Of a stretch of DNA of 64,000 bases, positions 61,544 through 64,000 are shown one piece after another. The translations under genes were made by a program, and so were the position numbers. This DNA comes from Croceicoccus bisphenolivorans (lineage in GTDB: Bacteria > Pseudomonadota > Alphaproteobacteria > Sphingomonadales > Sphingomonadaceae). The stretch's first letter is position 1. Each line of letters opens with the position of its first letter. The notes beneath the pieces were generated by a model. It did no database searches, was not told the DNA's origin, and was given only the letters and a program-made list of their open reading frames with translations. The stretch is from the NCBI RefSeq assembly GCF_001634625.1, contig NZ_LRSE01000001.1, positions 186,001-250,000 on the forward strand, given 5' to 3'.

Positions 61544-63192
61544 TGGCCAGCATTGCCCGAACCGACGGCGGACCGGTTCCTGCCCATCAGGGCGAGGCTT
61601 CGGCCCGGCTGACGACGGCGCTGCTGGCGCTGTTCGCCAGCCTGCTGGGCTTCACCCTGCTGAAGCACGGAACCGATTTCATCGCGATCGAAAGGCCGGA
61701 ACTGGTCTTTGCATGGGTGGCGGTGGTCGGCACCCTTGCCGCATCGTTTGCGCCCGCGCGCTACGACGTGCTGCCCCGCTTTGCCGTGCGGTGCCTGCGC
61801 GCAGGGGCAGTGTTCCTTGGGCTTTATATGGCGCTGGAGCCATTCGCCATTCCCTACGCGGCGCTCCCTGCCGATCATCCGGCAGTGGTGTTCCACAGCC
61901 ATGCGCGCTGGATCGGGGTCGGGCTCGCATTTGCCGGTCTGCTGCGCCCCAGCTTCGTTTTTGCCGCAGCGATGCTGCTCTGGATGGTCAGGGAATTGCA
62001 GACGGGGCTGACCGGCTTCTATTTCTCCACGCTCGACATCCGTAACATTGCCGAAGTGCTGGCGTTCTGGGCAATCGGGTTCACGATCCTTGCTGCTGCT
62101 CGTCGAGTGAAGGCGATACACGGCGCCATCGGGCTTGACGGTGACGCGCTGAAGCTTGCCGCGCTGATGCTGTTTGCTGCGGGCGTCGGCGCGCATCTTG
62201 CCAATTACTTCTGGTCCGGACTTGCCAAGCTGGCGCTGGATGGCGGGATCTTTTCGTGGCTGCTGGACAATCGCCTTTACGATGGCATCCCCGGCGCGCT
62301 GGAAAAGGGGACCTTGCCGCTGGCCGGATTTCCGCTTGCCGTCCAATGGCTCGACACGGTTCTCCGGTTCGTTTCCATCCCTGCGAACATCGCCGCTTTC
62401 GCCGTCCAGATCTTCGCGCTTTTCGCGCCGCTCAAGCGCCGCTGGCTGATCATGGCGGTCGTGGGTTTCGACCTGTTCCACATCGCCGTCTGGTTCGCGC
62501 TCGGCCTGCTGTTCTGGAAATGGATTGCGCTTAACGCGATCCTGCTGGTCGCCCTGTCCGCGATCAGTGAGGATGAGTGGCGTCCGGCCGCACGCTATAC
62601 CGCCGTGGCGTTCGTGATTGCCGGCATGGCCACGTTCCGCACCGCCAGCCTTGCGTGGTATGATACGCCCGGCTTTACCTCTCCGCATTTCGAAGCGGAG
62701 ATGGCCGACGGTTCACGCATGGCCATCCCCAACGCCTACTTCCTGTCGTCATCCTATCAGGTGTCGCAGGGCAGGATCTGGTGGCCGGGCGGCGAAGGGC
62801 ATTTCAACCCGTCGATCTGGGGGTCCGTCCTGAGCCACGAAGACCTTGTCGCCGGGCGCGAGTGCAAGGTGCCGCAACGCGCGATGCCCGCCGAAGAGGA
62901 ATGGGGGCCGGCCGAAAACATCGGCCGCTTCGTGCAGGCCCATCACCGGCAAGTGGCGACCCGCCTCGACGATCGGGGGCGCTTCAACTACTACCTCGTC
63001 CCGCATCATCACGTGCCCAGCCCGTTCAAGGGCGATGCATTCTACACACGGGACAAGCGGCAGATCGTGCGTTACTGGTTCGTGGTCGAAAGCGTGTGTC
63101 TGTCGCTCGACAAAGGCGGGCTTGACCGGCGCGTACTGAAACGCACCGAACGCCCGGTCTATGACGTGAAGGCAGACAGGATCGTCTCATGA
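61543..63192 (+). CDS. HTTM-type polytopic membrane protein with large exported C-terminal domain
   Basis: A 549-aa membrane protein with about ten hydrophobic segments up to residue 375, then a soluble domain of about 170 aa (SPHFEAEMADGSRMAIPNAYF ... VPHHHVPSPFKGDAF). The pairing with the DCC protein is typical of HTTM (vitamin-K-dependent gamma-carboxylase-like) proteins in bacteria. ATG overlaps the DUF2141 stop (TAATG). Activity unknown; a redox or carboxylase-like modification of an envelope component is the usual hypothesis. Confidence 0.7.
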   Translation: MASIARTDGGPVPAHQGEASARLTTALLALFASLLGFTLLKHGTDFIAIERPELVFAWVAVVGTLAASFAPARYDVLPRFAVRCLRAGAVFLGLYMALEPFAIPYAALPADHPAVVFHSHARWIGVGLAFAGLLRPSFVFAAAMLLWMVRELQTGLTGFYFSTLDIRNIAEVLAFWAIGFTILAAARRVKAIHGAIGLDGDALKLAALMLFAAGVGAHLANYFWSGLAKLALDGGIFSWLLDNRLYDGIPGALEKGTLPLAGFPLAVQWLDTVLRFVSIPANIAAFAVQIFALFAPLKRRWLIMAVVGFDLFHIAVWFALGLLFWKWIALNAILLVALSAISEDEWRPAARYTAVAFVIAGMATFRTASLAWYDTPGFTSPHFEAEMADGSRMAIPNAYFLSSSYQVSQGRIWWPGGEGHFNPSIWGSVLSHEDLVAGRECKVPQRAMPAEEEWGPAENIGRFVQAHHRQVATRLDDRGRFNYYLVPHHHVPSPFKGDAFYTRDKRQIVRYWFVVESVCLSLDKGGLDRRVLKRTERPVYDVKADRIVS

Positions 63193-63575
63193 ACGAACCC
63201 GTGACCATCGTTTACGACGGGGAATGCCCGTTCTGTTCCGCTTACGTGAAGATGCTGCGCCTGAAGCGCGCGGTCGGCAATGTCGAGATCGTGGACGCAA
63301 GATCGTCGCACCCTGCGGTTGCAACACTGGAAAGGCAGGGCTTCGATCTCGACGAAGGGATGGCCGTCGTCATCGGTGACCGGGTCCATCACGGCGCAGA
63401 GGCGGTTCACTGGCTTTCGACGATGAGCACCCCTTCGGCGACGTTGAACGGCCTTATGGCGCGACTGCTGCGCCACCAGCGCATGGCGCGGATCGCCTAC
63501 CCCTTCCTGCGATCGGGCCGTAACGCAGCACTCGCCCTGATGGGCCGCAAACGTATCGCGCGCAGGAAAAATTGA
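63189..63575 (+). CDS. DCC-family thiol-disulfide oxidoreductase (YuxK/DUF393)
   Basis: A 128-aa thioredoxin-fold protein. VYDGECPFCSAYV gives the DxxCxxC motif with Cys13 and Cys16; the later WLSTM and RIAYPFLRSGRNAALALMGRKR basic C-terminus suit membrane association. It overlaps the HTTM gene by 4 nt (ATGA). DCC and HTTM proteins often co-occur or are fused, supporting a joint redox reaction. Confidence 0.88.
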   Translation: MNEPVTIVYDGECPFCSAYVKMLRLKRAVGNVEIVDARSSHPAVATLERQGFDLDEGMAVVIGDRVHHGAEAVHWLSTMSTPSATLNGLMARLLRHQRMARIAYPFLRSGRNAALALMGRKRIARRKN

Positions 63576-64000
63576 ACGAAACGCGACGCAGCGCGCAGAT
63601 GGTAGTCCGTCAAATTCACATCGCCAGCGGCAACGGATTCATCTGATTTTCCCGTAGACGGGAAATCGCACCGATCTTCTCTCACTGCGCGAGCTGGAAC
63701 CCGGCTTCGCGCAGCATCCCGATGATCTGTTCAGGCGTTTAGCTCATCCCACCATGCAAAGCTGAAAAACAGCAGAAACCCAGCCTGTCAAATTGGGCCA
63801 CTTCTCGTGGTTAAGGGCGCAGGTTGCGAAGCGGTGTGGCTTAATCGGGTCAACGATAACCGGCTACGCCTCGTTGCGGAAATCGCTACATTCGGCCCTA
63901 TGTCTGACTGATTAGCTTTCAACCGCAATGCGCCAGATTTCCAGTTCCAGAGGCGACTCGCTCGAATGAGTAGCGCTGCTCCCGCGCACCAACGCCTCTC
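63576..64000. other. Non-coding right end
   Basis: Besides the IS3-like remnant, this stretch holds a small inverted repeat (TTCCCGT...ACGGGAA, 63649-63664) without a U-run. I see no convincing gene; a 29-codon open frame at 63912-64000 on the minus strand could be the end of a gene outside the window. Confidence 0.4.
63682..63747 (-). pseudogene. Decayed start of an IS3-family transposase OrfA
   Basis: The minus strand reads MS-stop-TPEQIIGMLREAGFQLAQ-stop. TPEQIIGxLREAE is the well-known N-terminus of IS3-group OrfA proteins (MSK+RxTPEQIIGKLREAE). One codon is a nonsense change (TAA where Lys AAA is expected) and the frame stops after 21 codons, so only a non-functional scar remains. Confidence 0.5.

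Noticed and set aside
63912..64000. Open frame on the minus strand reaching the window edge (ends LELEIWRIAVES)
   Set aside because: Only 29 codons and no recognisable motif; could be the end of a gene outside the window but cannot be supported.
1..64000. CRISPR array, intact prophage, intact IS element or integrase-flanked island
   Set aside because: No regularly spaced repeats, phage genes, integrase or complete transposase found; the tRNA-Gly has no adjacent integrase.

Overview
The window looks like chromosomal or megaplasmid DNA from a catabolically versatile sphingomonad (Novosphingobium/Sphingobium-like alphaproteobacterium). The basis is high GC, three TonB-dependent receptors with sphingomonad-type TonB boxes, a MucR-type regulator, an NDP-forming feruloyl-CoA synthetase of the Sphingobium SYK-6 type, and a dense set of Rieske oxygenases and short-chain dehydrogenases. 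The taxonomic call is inference; no marker gene is present.

Layout. (1) 1-3.3 kb: a FixL/FixJ-type oxygen-sensing two-component pair (heme-PAS residues intact, FixL cut by the window edge), a convergent universal stress protein, a small lipoprotein and tRNA-Gly(CCC). (2) 3.4-10.7 kb: a ferulate/hydroxycinnamate block. A leftward operon (vanillin-type aldehyde dehydrogenase, feruloyl-CoA hydratase/lyase, NDP-forming feruloyl-CoA synthetase, amidohydrolase) faces a rightward aromatic-acid transporter and MarR regulator across a short AT-rich divergent region holding a perfect 15-nt palindrome. (3) 11-11.8 kb: a MucR-like regulator with a histone-H1-like tail. (4) 11.8-34.6 kb: a large oxygenase island with five Rieske alpha subunits, one P450, six SDRs, four small SnoaL/NTF2-fold proteins, a ThuA-like protein, an EthD-like protein, two TetR regulators, a TonB receptor, an AMP-forming acyl-CoA ligase and an MDR reductase. 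No ferredoxin or ferredoxin reductase is present, so electrons must come from proteins encoded elsewhere. The substrate is unknown. (5) 34.6-38.1 kb: pyruvate carboxylase. (6) 38.2-51.4 kb: a LacI-controlled catabolic regulon: proline-racemase-family epimerase, PuuC-like aldehyde dehydrogenase, DHDPS-family lyase, LacI regulator, GMC oxidoreductase, MFS permease, second aldehyde dehydrogenase, D-serine dehydratase, and a divergent TonB receptor. Four copies of the 10-nt core TAATCGATTA sit at or near its promoters. (7) 51.4-57.7 kb: alpha/beta hydrolase, TRIC-family channel, TonB receptor with a coupled secreted propeller-like protein, and a secreted endonuclease/exonuclease/phosphatase-family enzyme. 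(8) 57.8-63.6 kb: glycosyltransferases, an integral membrane protein, and a tightly coupled GT2-DUF2141-HTTM-DCC operon. (9) The right end holds non-coding DNA with a decayed IS3-type transposase remnant.

How the parts work together. The ferulate block converts hydroxycinnamates to vanillin/vanillate-type products. The LacI block has three of the four enzyme types of bacterial 4-hydroxyproline catabolism (epimerase, pyrroline-hydroxycarboxylate deaminase, 2-oxoglutarate semialdehyde dehydrogenase) but lacks the D-hydroxyproline oxidase. It adds a GMC enzyme, a second ALDH and D-serine dehydratase, so its true substrate may be unusual. The oxygenase island and the LacI regulon are the best candidates for undescribed biochemistry.
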